DNA of 34,967 nt from positions 11,695 to 46,661 of the forward strand of contig NW_003134350.1 in assembly GCF_000003605.2 (NCBI RefSeq). The letters are read 5' to 3'. This stretch comes from Saccoglossus kowalevskii (Eukaryota; Hemichordata; Enteropneusta; Harrimaniidae). This document shows, piece after piece, positions 1-12,500 of the stretch. Under the pieces are notes generated by a model, which was given only the letters and a program-made list of their open reading frames with translations, had not been told where the DNA came from and made no database searches. Made by a program: the position numbers and the translations under genes. The stretch's first letter is position 1, and each line of letters begins with the position of its first letter.

Positions 1-948
1 TACAGCTACTGTCTTGTATCTTAAAAACTGCAGAGTCATAAGATGTTTTTGGTTGATTTCGACCAGCTCGCCATCTGGTCTTGTCATTAACCTTTATCAG
101 TATATGTCATGACAACCACTGTCAAACTGACTGAAATATAAATCATGATACAACGATCAATTCAGCGTAATCTAGTCACTTGCACAGAGAATGGTAAACC
201 TTCCAGTCCGTAAACGCAAGCACTAAATTCGCACATAATCTAACAATATGTATCAACTATGAATGAATAAGCTAGTTTTTCGTTTCGCGGATTAGGGTCG
301 TTTGAGGACTGTACCACAATTTATTAAAGTTGAGGTATTTATATATGTTGTGTCGTTCAAAATGTGTACATACTCTGGCCGTAGGTTTGTCAGGCACGAA
401 GCATTACCGAGCTAACTCTAGACTGTATGATTGCCGGCCGTGTCTTGTTCTTTGGAAACGTGTTTAAATGTATCGAATCAATGTCAGTTGTTGTCGCTGC
501 TCAATAATTCACACGTAACAATGTGAATCTGGAAAGAGTGAAAATTTTCAGCCTGGCTTGATTTAGGAGTCTATATTTAACCCAAAATAAAGGTGTAAAT
601 GGATGAATTACGTGTAAAAGTTACCACTGATTTCCGTCTTTGCTTAATTATCGTCCAAGGTGAGACGCACAATAACACAAGACAGCTGAATTGTGCATTA
701 CAGTGCGCCTGGATACAGAATAATGCTCTAATTCCTGCCCGTATACGCTTGCTGTTACTGTATATACTGCCCTCAACGGTACAGTTCACATATCAATTGT
801 ATACGTTTGTTGCCATGCCTTAAATTTATTGAAACTGCATGCGAAGTTGAACTGTGTTAGAAAACAAAGTAACTGTAATAATGCTGGTATAAATTTCTAA
901 ATGTGTTTTGTTCTCCTGAATCGTCGAGTTTGAAGTTTAGGATAGAGA
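1..948. other. Left-edge non-coding stretch
   Basis: I see no exon, RNA gene or mobile element here. Short open frames such as the one at 599-823 have no recognisable protein character and overlap an open frame on the opposite strand. If the perilipin-like gene has an upstream exon encoding the start of its PAT domain, I could not find it here; it may lie left of the window. Confidence 0.5.
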
Positions 949-1072
949 CTTTCCAATTTACCCCAACTTCTAATCCTAAATTTAATTCTACCTCTACCCT
1001 CAATTGAGTGGAGTGGAGTGGAGTGGAGGGTTTGGTTTAGAGTTGATGTAAGGGGTGGGGTATATTGGGAAG
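949..1072. mobile_element. Small fold-back (MITE-like) element
   Basis: The left arm at about 950-965 (TTCCAATTTACCCCA) is an imperfect inverted repeat of the right arm at about 1056-1071 (TGGGGTATATTGGGAA). Complementarity continues inward through pyrimidine-rich CTACCCTC at about 994-1001 against GAGGG at about 1026-1030. The centre holds a GAGTG microsatellite. The size and fold-back form suggest a non-autonomous DNA element or a hairpin-prone sequence. No target-site duplication is clear, so this is an inference from symmetry only. Confidence 0.35.
1006..1025 (+). repeat. (GAGTG)4 microsatellite
   Basis: Four perfect tandem copies of a 5-bp unit, followed by a degenerate fifth (GAGGG), sit at the centre of the fold-back element. 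Confidence 0.85.
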
Positions 1073-1407
1073 TAACTCCCTTGTTCTGACAACTTAGCGA
1101 TAAGCTCTTATCTTGTTTTGCAAGTGTTCGTCAGTGAGTATTCCTGCAAAATGTTTTATTTATAAAGTTATAATTTACTTGCAGATTTTTAATAGCGTTT
1201 TCTTTTGTTACGCTTTGACTATAATATTCAGCCAATCAACTCCTAGCAATTCTCGGTTTGATGGAATTTTCTTCGTGACAGACGTCTTCACGTGTAAACA
1301 TAATTACGTAAATGTATCGGAAATGTTCTAATGTTTGGAAAGTTTCGGCTAAAACTGGCTGACCGTTGAATGCAAATACTTTCACAATTTAGTTTTTACT
1401 AAATCAA

Positions 1408-4328
1408 ATGAGTTTCCCCACCACAGTATGTACAGCTGATGCATATGCATCCAAGGCACTTCTTAAAGTGGAAGATCAGTATCCAATTATTAGGCAACAA
1501 CCACAGAAGGTAAGCTGAGCCGCAGAGGTAACGTAGATGTAAATTATTCAAATACGGAAATTAATTGGTAATTCCCACAATCGTGTTCTTTATCAAAACT
1601 CCGCGCATGACGGAATGCGTTAACCAATCAGTCAATTAAATTTGAATCAATGCAGCTGTGATAGCACGTTACACTTTCTTTCAGATTATTGCGAAAAGCA
1701 AACAGTCCTTGAAAAGAGCGGTTTGTTCAACAGGAGAAAGAATATTGAAAACCACACCCGGTCGACTGTTGCTACGAAGTCTGGAAAGTACCATCGATGC
1801 ATCTGAAAGGGTCCTTGATTACTTGTTGCCGGAGGAAAAATCTAAATGCGAGACGACTGAGAAGGTAGCTGCACAAGGGGGCGAGTTGACGACTACCATC
1901 AAGGGTACACAGACCGAAGAGGTCAAAGTGAAGGTGAGACGAATGTAAAGTGGAGCTAATGTCATTATCGTAACTTGTAAAATGTGCACGCAGTTTTTCC
2001 ACAATAGATGAAATGTTCGAAACTAAGTTTACTTAGCGAAAGTATTCAAATGAACAGAAAATTATTTTATACATGCATACAATTTTTGTTATTTTTAAAA
2101 TCTGTTTTCGCAAACAAACTATCACTAACCATAGACTTGAATTTGAACGTACGATTGTTTTTCTTTATTGCTCGAATTCAGGGGTACCTTCAGATTGTGG
2201 GGGCGCCGTTTAGATTTGCCGGAATGCTGATTGCTGCCCCATTGCAGTTGTGGGTAAGTACAAAGTTCGAACGATGAGTTTTCAAAGCATACACAAGTGT
2301 TCGGCCCCCCCCTCCAAAAATATATTTAAACATTTCCCGTTACAGACCGATGTCCTTCGCAAAGTATACAACTTTCTACTGCTATCGTCTCGTAGAAGTA
2401 GACGGAGAAGATCAAGGAAGTCTGGGGCGTGTTCTCCCAAAACTATATCCAACCGAATGAAGAAAACTCCACGAAAAAGATTGACGCCAGTTTCCTTTGT
2501 CGAGCATTTCACGAGACATTTCGCTTTGCCATCCAAGGCGTTGCACCTCTTCGGCATTGAGACAAAACGCAGTGGCAGCGACGGCGATATTAGGCGATAT
2601 CTCGTAGCTTCCCCGTCCGGTATGTAAAATGAATTGTAGCAAACTTGTAAATTATCAGTCACTTTGATTTGCTTGGATGGGGAACAGTTCAATGTCGCAA
2701 AAAACAAACATTTTTTTACTGTAGCACTATCGACGTAATACATTATTACGGGACAACTTGTTTTCATAAATTGTCTTCGTACGTCTTTCAGCAAAAGATG
2801 ACTCTCCTATGTTTCCCCATGATGCCGACAAGAAGCGAAAACTCGACGAGACGTTGACGGACACTGACAGCAGCGACTTCGATCTTGAAGATTACAGGTC
2901 TAGTCAGGATGAGGATTACGTCGTAAGTAATCTGCGTATTTCAAGGCACATGAGAGTTCATATTCTTTTGAATTTGACTATTAATAAATGCGTCCTTGGT
3001 TGCCAAGGCTGTCGATTAAAACTATTAATTACCGATAAGTCGAAGTTAATTCCCCGTGTCCTATTGTATTGCAGTAACCCAGTTGTGTTCGTACAAGATG
3101 TTGTAAGAACCACAATCATGTAAATAGGCTGCACTCGGGCTCTTCATTGTCCCTATTCGGTCGCAGTCTGAGAACGTGGTCTTCTGGTTTGGTATGCATG
3201 CACGCACGCTGGTGTGAGTCTGATGTCCGCATCAGTGTCGCATCAGGACATGCACGAGCCAATCAAAAATCGCATTTCTGCCATTCCGCATTTGGTCATG
3301 TATGAATACATTTCGGCAACCCATGGAACTATAAACATAGTTCCACTGGGCAACCTAGCTTTAAGTGGGCGTGGTTTCGATCATGTGTACATTTTATGGA
3401 GACGTGCATTTCCGCTATTCCGCTAATTCATAGAATGCTTATTGTCTGTTTAATTATTAATTTTATGGATCCAGACCTTTATATATTGTCTGATTCCAGT
3501 ATTGATCGCATTGTATTCGCCATACAAAAGAACGAGTGCGCGCTTTCGGGAAAACTCGTAGTAGTATTGTAGCTCGAAGCTGCCACCATCCCCCCCCCCC
3601 ACACAAGGTCTACAAGGACTAATTACGTTTTTTGCATTATAGCCGTCAAATACCGACTCTGGCAGTGACGATTATTCATCGCACGAAAATAAGGACGACG
3701 ACGAAACTGCTAAAGTTGAGGCCGCCGCTGAATTGGAGGCTCTCTGCAAAGACAGAGACGAAATCCTGGAAGGTGAAACAATTGGTAAAAGTCGGCGAGT
3801 AAAAGTGACCACAAACGAGGTAGATTGAGTTATTCAAGTGAGTGCCTTTGGCTGATATTAGGGTCTCCTCGCTCTCGCTGAATATATCGCCTTGACGTAC
3901 CTAGACAAATTTACATTTTTTTTTACAAAGCTGTATAACATTGATTGCATATACGATATCGAAAACTCCATCATCCACAGTTTTTTCCAGGACTTTGTAA
4001 TTTAGAAATTCTCAGTGCGGTGACATGCCTTATAATGGGGATTCTTGTACACACAATAGCACTTAAGATTGCCATCCGTGGGCTTTTCCTGCGTTACCTT
4101 TCATTTTGATTTAACGTCATGTGTATCCCTGTCAAATTTATTTCTTTATTTTTTTAGGACGGCTGCACACATAACAAGTCAAAGATTTTGTCGGCATCAC
4201 CAGAAATTTTACCAACTCTCCACCTGATGGCCCCCGATAGGATCCAGGTTACAGCAACCAAAAGCATTGCACATTCGCCCGTCATAAATCTGCGCCCACA
4301 GTGGTCATGCCGTCCTTCGCATTTGTAA
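1408..4328 (+). CDS. Perilipin-like lipid-droplet protein gene (multi-exon, maybe 5' partial)
   Basis: The exons I place are 1408-1509, 1685-1933, 2182-2253, 2346-2619, 2792-2922, then 3643-3819 plus 4158-4328, or instead a last coding exon 3643-3828. All have GT/AG borders and compatible phases (0,0,0,1,0,0), giving 391 or 337 aa. Residues 8-34 (ADAYASKALLKVEDQYPI... QQPQK) resemble the end of the perilipin PAT domain (AN.YA.KGLDK.EE..PILQQP.EK). Residues 77-83 (VLDYLLP) match the V-D-YLP motif that follows the central region of perilipins. By family these proteins coat lipid droplets and control lipase access. After that come a hydrophobic stretch (118-141), an Arg/Lys-rich segment (about 155-167) and an acidic Ser/Asp-rich tail; these are not typical and I do not recognise them. 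The ATG at 1408 is in frame, but a possible acceptor (CCACAG, ending 1426) just after it suggests that an upstream exon may carry the true N-terminus. The assignment rests on short motifs remembered from the family. Confidence 0.55.
3202..3430. repeat. Palindrome-rich intron segment
   Basis: This lies inside the intron between the exons ending at 2922 and starting at 3643. It contains a perfect 8-bp stem hairpin (GGAACTAT, AAAC loop, ATAGTTCC at 3325-3344). It also has an inverted GATGTCC/GGACAT pair around doubled GCATCA at about 3220-3250, and a repeated GCATTTC..CCGC motif (about 3270-3292 and 3406-3424). It may be an old fold-back element, but no clear termini are visible. Confidence 0.3.
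3590..3600 (+). repeat. C11 homopolymer upstream of an exon
   Basis: A run of 11 cytosines lies about 42 nt before the acceptor of the exon starting at 3643. A shorter C-run (about 2304-2311) also sits upstream of the exon starting at 2346. Such runs are length-variable and sequencing-error-prone. Confidence 0.8.
3815..3990 (+). repeat. Dispersed duplicate, copy 1 (3' part of perilipin-like gene)
   Basis: The stretch around the first in-frame stop and the following intron has a second, diverged copy at about 5565-5695. Shared blocks are GTAGATTGAG...TTCAAG at the left end and a perfect block of about 28 nt starting CATTGATTGCATATACG at about 3942 (copy 2 at about 5663). The sequence between them is diverged and differs in length. 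Confidence 0.6.
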
Positions 4329-4333
4329 ATAAA
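4328..4333 (+). promoter_or_regulatory. Poly(A) signal AATAAA overlapping a stop codon
   Basis: AATAAA starts on the last base of the TAA that ends the 4158-4328 open frame. A canonical signal this close to the end fits a terminal exon, whether that exon is coding or 3' UTR. Confidence 0.45.
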
Positions 4334-7185
4334 TCGCACATCGAAATTATATTTGTTTTCTTCTATGAAAATCGATTGAATAATTAAATTAGTTTCTACC
4401 AATGAGTATTTTTGTCCATTTTTACTGTTTCAGCTTGTTCAAATATGTCTGGTTTGGTTGAATGTGTAAATGCCCCATGGTTTAGCTGTCACTATGACAT
4501 TAGCCGGTCAATTAATGTTCAAATCATAACTAAACTGTTTCGATGAACTGTATCAGTCACAATTCAGGGATTTGGAATGCAGTCATATCGGAGCTGTAAA
4601 CGTCCAAGAGTTTTTCGATTAAACTGGTGGTTACGGAACAGTAATCTGAACGCGTTTCAAGTTCATATTTGTATAGATTAGAACTTTAGATGCTGTAGTT
4701 TTAAATTAACTGTTGAATCGCGCAAATAACTCTGCCGGTTAAAGAGTAACGGCCACACTTGTAGTCCGAATCTTGTAAATAACTGTGGCCGAACGTAATT
4801 TACATGTATATTTAGACGCGTATTCTAAGCGAGATTATCGAATTGTACTACCGCCAGTCGAATACTGCAAACGTTACATTGCCCCTAGACTGGCCCAGCT
4901 GTGGCGATTTGTTTTCAGTTAAAAAAAAATGAAAAAAATAGTTTCGTAAAAGGTGGAGGTGAACGCGAAACCACCACAGACTGGTCTTGTTTGCAGCAAG
5001 GGCGCGGCAAAAACGTCCAGTCCAGATGATTTTGCGTTAAAACCTCCATTTCGCCATTTTTTAATAATCGCCCACACTGTGCCAGCCTACATTTCTCCGT
5101 GGCCGTCGGTGAAATGATGTACTAGTAATTTGCATAATGTGTTATTCTCGGCGACTCGTTGGGTGTAGTAATTATTTCGGCTCTCTCAATAAGTAACACT
5201 ACTGTATTTTAGTTAGTTTTACAGATTCGATGAATATTTCGCAAATAGAAATATTTTGAGGTTAATTAATTTTGAAGTGACTCTTGCAAGCCATGTTGTA
5301 TCGTGTGATTGCATTCAAAGTATGGCGCTCAAATCTTGGCGAGGTGTATTGTTGGGCATTTGGATTGTACTGTTGACAATTTGCACCAATTTATTTATGA
5401 GCAAATTATGCCAATAATCGAATGAAATATACTTGAACGGTAAATTTTCATTTTGCCATGTAAGCAAATGGAGCCCTCGATTCTAACTAATGTGTTGCCA
5501 TTGAAGCTGTGTTGTATTAAACAAATGGTCTTGTGGCTTCTAAGTTTAAAAAAAAAAAAACTTGCACAGACGACGTAGATTGAGTTTTTCAAGGGAATGT
5601 TCGGCTTGTATGATTAGTGTCTTCCAGAAGTTCTCGCAAGAAATATCGTTTACGTACATGTACATTGATTGCATATACGATATCGAAAACGTCATCGCAT
5701 ATAGTCGTTTCCAAAAGGTGTTCAATGCTTGTACAACACTAGTTTTAATTTATACTGAGCGAGGCAAACCATGCCCAATGATTACCAATTCTCAATCCAT
5801 ACATGCTCCTTCCTTCACACTACGAATTTTGTGCAGGACTCGCAGTGTCTCAAAAAGCAAGAGCTTCTTTAAAAACCATAGCCAATACAAAATCTATTGT
5901 AAAATCCTATAACGCATTTTTGTACTTTGTATCCCAGAAAAAGTTCTCGTAGTTGGCTTTATCCGGTACACATTACGTGACAATTGGGTGGGGTGTTGAT
6001 CGTCGCATACAATTCAATTTGCATTTTACTAGTTTTGTTAGCGTGCACGTGTTTCTGACACGTTTCATTCTTCACATAATTTACAAGAGTGGGGTTTGCA
6101 CGAGAGGGCGTTTTCCGATCTGAATGGAACGTTTCGATTTCTTTACAGAATAATTCTCAACGAAATGTAGAAATATACAGCCTCTAAAAAATGTCATTGC
6201 AAAACTATTCAACCGACGACCAGTTTGACGCCACAAGCATACGAGGCGTAATTTTATTGCGTTTAAAATTGTTCTATTTTCAAACTGCGCATGCACACAC
6301 GGTGATGCACACTAATTAGGTAACGTATCACTGGTTAAAGTTATTGGAATCATTTTGAGCAATGGTACTCGAGTGGGATAAACGTTTCTCTGTAGTCTCT
6401 ATGAATTTGTAACTTGCTATGATTGCGTTAAAGAAATAGAACCTGTGGTGTCTTTCAACAATTTACTAAAGCCTGATCAAAAACGTCTCGAAACGCTCCC
6501 ATCAGTTTTTCGATTTTTCAGCTCGTAATGATAGAATCGGTCAATTTATAATTACCATGTTGCCTACAGCATTTTGGCACAGTTTACTGAAGACTAGTTT
6601 TTCATTCCTTATGAATATTAACTTATGTAAATGAGATGATGTCATGCAAATCCCTCTCGCCACTATACTTTCTTTATGGGCTCTGCGCGAGCTGCTGTGG
6701 AACGCCGAGACCCGGTGAAAACAGTACAAACTCAATTTAGATAAGCACATTGATATATTGTACATATAGGTGCAGTCTTGTTACATTGTTCAGGAGAGTA
6801 TCAACATCGGTGCAAAACTCGTACGTTGCAGGTTATTGTAAAGTAAACTGGGGAGGGGACCTGCAACCGCAGTTGGCATTTTCTCTTAACGGAAAAGTAA
6901 AAAGCAATGTAGCGATTACATTCATAACAGTAAAGGCCCTTTCTACTTGCTCTATTATTCAATTCCGGAACTGAGTTTCCAGCTCGTATACCGAGAACAA
7001 CCAACCACGCATATTTGAATAGATGATACCGATTTTATTCAGTGAATCGCATGATAATCTCTCGCCATAGAAAATAATTTTCAATTGAGATATCATTGAA
7101 TAACCTCGTACGCACATCACTGGTTAGTCCTTCTGGAATACTGACATTTATAAAAGAATTACTTTGCCTGTGCGTTGCTTAGAAA
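4334..7185. other. Intergenic, no gene recognised
   Basis: The sequence is AT-rich with many stops. Open frames here (for example 5562-5912 + and 6081-6296 -) look like chance or repeat-derived frames; the first lies over the duplicated segment and starts from TTG. I see no RNA gene or clear transposon termini. Confidence 0.5.
5565..5695 (+). repeat. Dispersed duplicate, copy 2
   Basis: This is a diverged copy of 3815-3990. It is preceded by an A12 run (about 5549-5560) and begins CGACGTAGATTGAG, where copy 1 reads CGAGGTAGATTGAG. The block TTGATTGCATATACGATATC is identical in both. No perilipin-like coding exon accompanies this copy. It could be a partial local duplication or a repeat family member present twice. 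Confidence 0.6.
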
Positions 7186-7187
7186 TA

Positions 7188-7224
7188 CAGCTCGCAACCA
7201 ATCCAGCTCGCAACCAATCCAGCT
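7188..7224 (+). repeat. 16-bp tandem duplication containing CCAAT
   Basis: The unit CAGCTCGCAACCAATC occurs at 7188-7203 and 7204-7219, followed by a partial third copy (CAGCT). Each unit carries a CCAAT core. It lies about 140 nt upstream of the first orphan exon-like segment, so a promoter role is possible but unproven. Confidence 0.7.
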
Positions 7225-7363
7225 GAGATTTTGACAGATGAAGAATTGATTATGCCGACAATATAAGAAGGCACCATGGGCAGATATTCGAAAACAATAC
7301 GATGCTTTGAAAAATGCATTTGTCAGTATATCTGTCGAATCACGTATAAATTCTTGTTTGCAG

Positions 7364-7489
7364 TCCCCCCCTGGGTATGGACACAAACGTGGAATCGTAG
7401 ATGTATTGCGTTCGTTGTACGAGCGAAGACCGAACCGAACACGCTTTGTCTCCACACAAGTGGAATTATTTTCCAATTTTCAGTTGAAA
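7364..7489 (+). other. Orphan exon-like segment 1
   Basis: The acceptor TTCTTGTTTGCAG ends at 7363. The 126-nt frame begins SPPGYGHKRGIVDVLRSL and ends FSNFQLK, followed by GTAAAG. It is 42 codons, phase 0 at both ends, and richer in GC than its surroundings. The same frame is open from about 7250 to 7507. I recognise no family, and other frames over this stretch are also open, so chance is a real alternative. Confidence 0.22.
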
Positions 7490-7900
7490 GTAAAGCTCAG
7501 ATTGTGATCAGAGTCCAGGTTAAGCCAGTTTTGTCTTTTCTGGAAGATCTACTTCCTAATAGTTATGTTAATAATCCTTTATTACACTGCATGGCATACG
7601 TCTCGGTACTGGTTTTACAAAACAGTTTACTATGATTTCAAGATATGGGTAACAGGCACATTAAGGACATACACTCTGAATATACGTACACGTTATGGCG
7701 CCATACTAAACGACCCAATTAAATGACGTACGCCCCATTACGCAACGCCAGGCGCGCGTCTTTTAATAGGCATGTTTGTATGTTAGCGTATTTCCTCAAA
7801 AAAAATACTGTGTTTAAACCAGGGTATTGTATTACCACGTAATTGTAAAGAATGTGTTACTATAGAAAATACGTACTATCATTGTTGCTTTGATTTGTAG

Positions 7901-7978
7901 ATACTTTCGGTGGACTTCTATGTCCATTTTGTGACTATTAATTCTCATTCGTTCTGGAAACTAGAGGCCAACATAAAG
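7901..7978 (+). other. Orphan exon-like segment 2
   Basis: The acceptor GCTTTGATTTGTAG ends at 7900 and a good donor (AAG then GTGAGC) follows 7978. The 26 codons between them are open and phase 0 at both ends (ILSVDFYVHFV...WKLEANIK). This fits in phase with segment 1 at 7364-7489. No convincing third exon was found; the frame continues unspliced to a stop at about 8113. No family is recognised. Confidence 0.22.
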
Positions 7979-8113
7979 GTGAGCATAAACATTGAACTTC
8001 GCTATACTAACGTTTTTGATACCTTCAAAATCATGTACTTTTCACAAGTTCCTGCCAAATACAGTTCCGATTTGTTGATGCGTGCGTCCTTGGCAGCCGT
8101 TGACATACTCTGA

Positions 8114-9464
8114 GAAACGTTCGGTTAACAGTTAAACTGCTTGCTTGTAATCTTTAAGAACTACTAAATTAAATATTGATACGAGGAATAGCTTCGGCTA
8201 AATAACCAGCTGATGCAGAAACGTTTAGGGCACGTAATCAACAAATAAGAGGGGGAAATTGACATACAAACGGTACATCGGTTTGTCTTTGAATCGTATG
8301 TCTTGAATATGTCTATTTTGTGCTAAGAAGCGACCTGTCAGATGACACCACCCACAATCATGAATATATAGCGATTTTGACGGACAATAAAGGCCATTAT
8401 ATGATTCTCAACCCGCAAGGGAAATGTGCACTATTCATACCTTAAATCATCGCAGTCAATTCAATAGTCAATTATAACATTACAGTTTAGCAAATCCGTT
8501 GCTTGGTAAGCCTTTTCAATGAACCAATGTTACTATAAACTTAGTCTAATAGCAGTATAATTTCCGAATAGCCAAGTCGATTTGCATATAATTGACATCA
8601 GTAACAACTATTGTTCATGAATTTACATAATCTGTATTTGTGAATGTATTGAAGTACATTATATGACGGGCATTGTTAAGTTTTTATTTAAAAAAAAAGG
8701 TTTATTCGTTATTGATGACGTCAGTATGACTTGGTAAGGTATAACGCGATATAATTGGAAGTATAAGAAATTAGCTGTTGTTGAATACAACATTTCCCCA
8801 TTTTCAAACACAATTAAACATCACTTTAATGTTCAGAATATATTACATTTTGCTTTAGGGCATGTACTAGTACATGTCTTATGGACGATTCTTCAACACG
8901 CCACGATAGTTTTCAACTACATGTAACGTAACAGGCTTAAATAGACCTCTTGTAGAAGTAGTAGTTACTTATTATTATCGCTCTAAAGAACACAGTTGTG
9001 TACATGTTTAACGTTCTCAACTAAACAATCAACCAGTCATTTGTACACATTCAGTTTGTACCATCACAATAAAAGATATGTACATGAGATTTGTTGTTTT
9101 GTGGTGACGTAATATTCCAATTTCGTATATAAACACTCGCAAGTTCATGCCTCACAGAAAGAATTAAACGTGATCCACTGTCTACCATAATAACACAAAA
9201 TTCAACACTTAATGTATAGGTTAACGGTCTCCTAGCAACAACTGAATTTGATAATTTCAATCGAGTTCAGTTATTGCAGTGAAGCATGATTTTTCCGGCT
9301 TACTGTCCACTTATAATTAATTGGCATCGTCGTAAATGGGAGAGGTTATTTCTGTTATCGGTAAGATTTGCGAATTAGTTTTGTGATATTGTCTCTCACA
9401 TGTTATTGCTTTATTGGGATATTCTGTGTATTTTTCTTTTTATCTCAGCGAATTTGTATTCATC
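8114..9464. other. Upstream region of AMT gene A, no gene recognised
   Basis: AT-rich sequence without a convincing exon. An AATAAA at about 8387-8392 could serve a transcript from the exon-like segments upstream. I could not identify a core promoter for gene A with confidence. Confidence 0.4.
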
Positions 9465-9554
9465 ATGCCATTCAACAATCGATTCATTGACAGAATTTTG
9501 TTTCCCGTCGACAGTTTTTTGAAAAACTGCGGACGCGCATGTGTATGTTTCAAA

Positions 9555-12500
9555 ATGGCGAATGTCACACTTACTGAGGAAGCGGAGACAAACGACACAT
9601 CGACGATCGACAACGATAATGTTACTCTCGCACGAGCGATATATAGGCATGACTTCGCTGGACAGGGATGGGACGATGCAACATGGATCTTAACCAGTGC
9701 ATTCATCATATTCACCATGCAATCTGGGTTTGGCCTTTTAGAATCGGGTTCAGTGTCGAGAAAGAATGAAGTCAACATTATGGTGAAAAACGCTATCGAT
9801 GTTTTATTCGGCGGGCTGTCCTACTGGGCGTTTGGCTTCGGTCTCAGTTTTGGTACGAGCACTTGGTCTAACCCGTTTATCGGAATAGGAAATTTTTTCG
9901 TGAATTCTGAAAGTGATGACATGGGTGAGGTATTCTCAAGTTTCTTTTTCCACATGTCATTTGCAACCACAACTACTACCATTGTAAGCGGAGCAATGGC
10001 GGAAAGAACTAAACTAGAAACGTACATCCTATTTTCTTTCCTCAACACGTTCATATATTGCGTGCCGGCGCACTGGCTGTGGGCAGATAATGGGTGGCTG
10101 AAAGGTCTGGGTGTGGTAGACGTTGCTGGTGCTGGAGGTATTCACCTTATCGGCGGGGTAACTGGCCTCATGGCGACCTTGATGCTAAAACCGAGATCTG
10201 GGAGGTTTGAAGAAAGCAAGGAGCTGACTGCTATGGGATCGCCTACGAACGCTTTATTTGGCATGTTCATGTTGTGGTAAGAAAATTGTAATTTGAATAA
10301 TTGTATTTTGCAATGATTATAACAGTGTGCGTGGACATTGTGCAACTGGTCAAACCGCAGGGTCCAAGAGCGTAATACAACTTGCATAGTAATATTTTTT
10401 GCCTGTATATTTTCCACATACAATAGGTGGGGCTGGCTGGGATTCAATTGCGGAAGCACATACGGAATAACGGGTGGCAAGTGGAAACTAGCAGCAAGGT
10501 AAGTCTTTTGCGCATGCGTAAAAATACTGTATTTTTCTGCATAAAAACAAAAGATATTCACAATGTTATATTCGTATTTATAGGTATATTTTAAACCACC
10601 CAGTTGTATTAATATGAAGAGTGTACACCACACACATGCATTCACATGACAATATTATATTATGCACTTCATACAAACTCCGTACTTGTGCAATTACCAA
10701 ATTGTGAAACCACACACAGCTGTGTTCATATGTAGTGAAAACCTCACATTCACGTACGCGCTGCTAGATAATAAATTAAGAGATTAGATTCATATATTAA
10801 ATCTAAACAAATATCATACCACGCACTTGAATTTATATAAAGAAATCGAACAACGTATATGTATTGATATGAAGATATCAAATCATGCATTTGTGTGAAG
10901 ATATTGAACAACGCACTTGTATGTATATGGGGATATCAAACCACGCACTTGTATTCGTACTGAGATTGTAAACAATGCACGTGTATTTATGTGGACAATG
11001 TTAACAATACTTGTAATCATATGGAGATTGTAAATCACATACCTGTATTCATATGGAGATTGTAAATCACACACCTGTATTCATATGGAGATTGTAAATC
11101 ACATACCTGTATTCATATGGAAATTGTAAATCACATACCTGTATTCATATGGAGATTGTAAATCACACACCTGTATTCATATGGAGATTGCAAATCACAT
11201 ACCTGTATTCATACGGAGATTGTAAATCACATACCTGTATTCATATAGAGATTGTAAATCACAAACTTGCATTCATATGGAGATTGTAAATCACAAACTT
11301 GCATTCATATGGAGATTGTAAATCACATACCTGTATTCATATAGAGATTGTAAATCACATACCTGTATTCATATGGAGATTGTAAATCACATACATGTAT
11401 TCATATGGAGATTGTAAATCACATACCTGCATTCATATAGAGATTGTAAATCACAAACTTGCATTCATATGGAGATTGTAAATCACATACCTATATTCAT
11501 ATGGAGATTGTAAATCACAAACCTGCATTCATATGGAGATTGTAAATCACATACCTGCATTCATATCGATATTGTAAATCACAAACTTGCATTCATATGA
11601 AGATTGTAAATCACATACCTGTATTCATATGGAGATTGTAAATCACATACCTGCATTCATATGGAGATTGTAAATCACAAACTTGCATTCGTATGAAGCT
11701 TGCAATTGTATGTGACAAACTTGCATTCATATGGAAATTGTATATGACAAACTTGCATTCATATGGAGATTGTATATCACAAACCTGCATTCATATGGAA
11801 ATTGTATATCACAAACTTGCATTCGTATGAAGCTTGCAATTGTATGTGACAAACTTGCATTCATATGGAAATTGTATATGACAAACTTGCATTCATGTGG
11901 AGATTGTATATCACAAACTTGCATTCATATGGAGATTGGAAATCACATACCTGCATTCATATGGATATTGTAAATCACATACCTGTATTCATATGGAGAT
12001 TGTAAATCACAAACTTGCCTTCATATGGAGATTGTATATCACAAACCTGCATTCATATGGAAATTGTATATCACAAACTTGCATTCGTATGAAGCTTGCA
12101 ATTGTATGTGACAAACTTGCATTCATATGGAAATTGTATATGACAAACTTGCATTCATATGGAGATTGTATATCACAAACTTGCATTCATATGGAGATTG
12201 TATATCACATACGTGCATTCGTGTGAATCTTGCAATTGTGTGTGACAAACTTGCATTCATATGGAAATTGATATTACAAACTTGCATTCATATGGAAATT
12301 GTATATGACAAACTTGCATTCATATGGAGATTGTATATCACAAACTTGTATTCATATGGAGATTGTATATCACATACGTGCATTCGTGTGAATCTTGAAA
12401 TTGTGTGTGACAAACTTGCATTCATATGGAAATTGATATTACAAACTTGCATTCATATGGAGATTGTATATCACAAACATGTATTCGTAAGGAGATTAAA

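Noticed and set aside
2282-2794. 170-codon minus-strand open frame
   Set aside because: It is antisense to the 2346-2619 exon of the perilipin-like gene and extends through an intron. The plus strand has matching splice sites and phases.
9414-9554. N-terminal extension of AMT gene A from 9414
   Set aside because: The codon at 9414 is TTG. The first in-frame ATG is 9465, and the better context and sequon-bearing N-terminus start at 9555.
10900-12500. CRISPR-like array of about 32-bp repeats
   Set aside because: Units are directly adjacent with no unique spacers, and the context is a eukaryotic intron.
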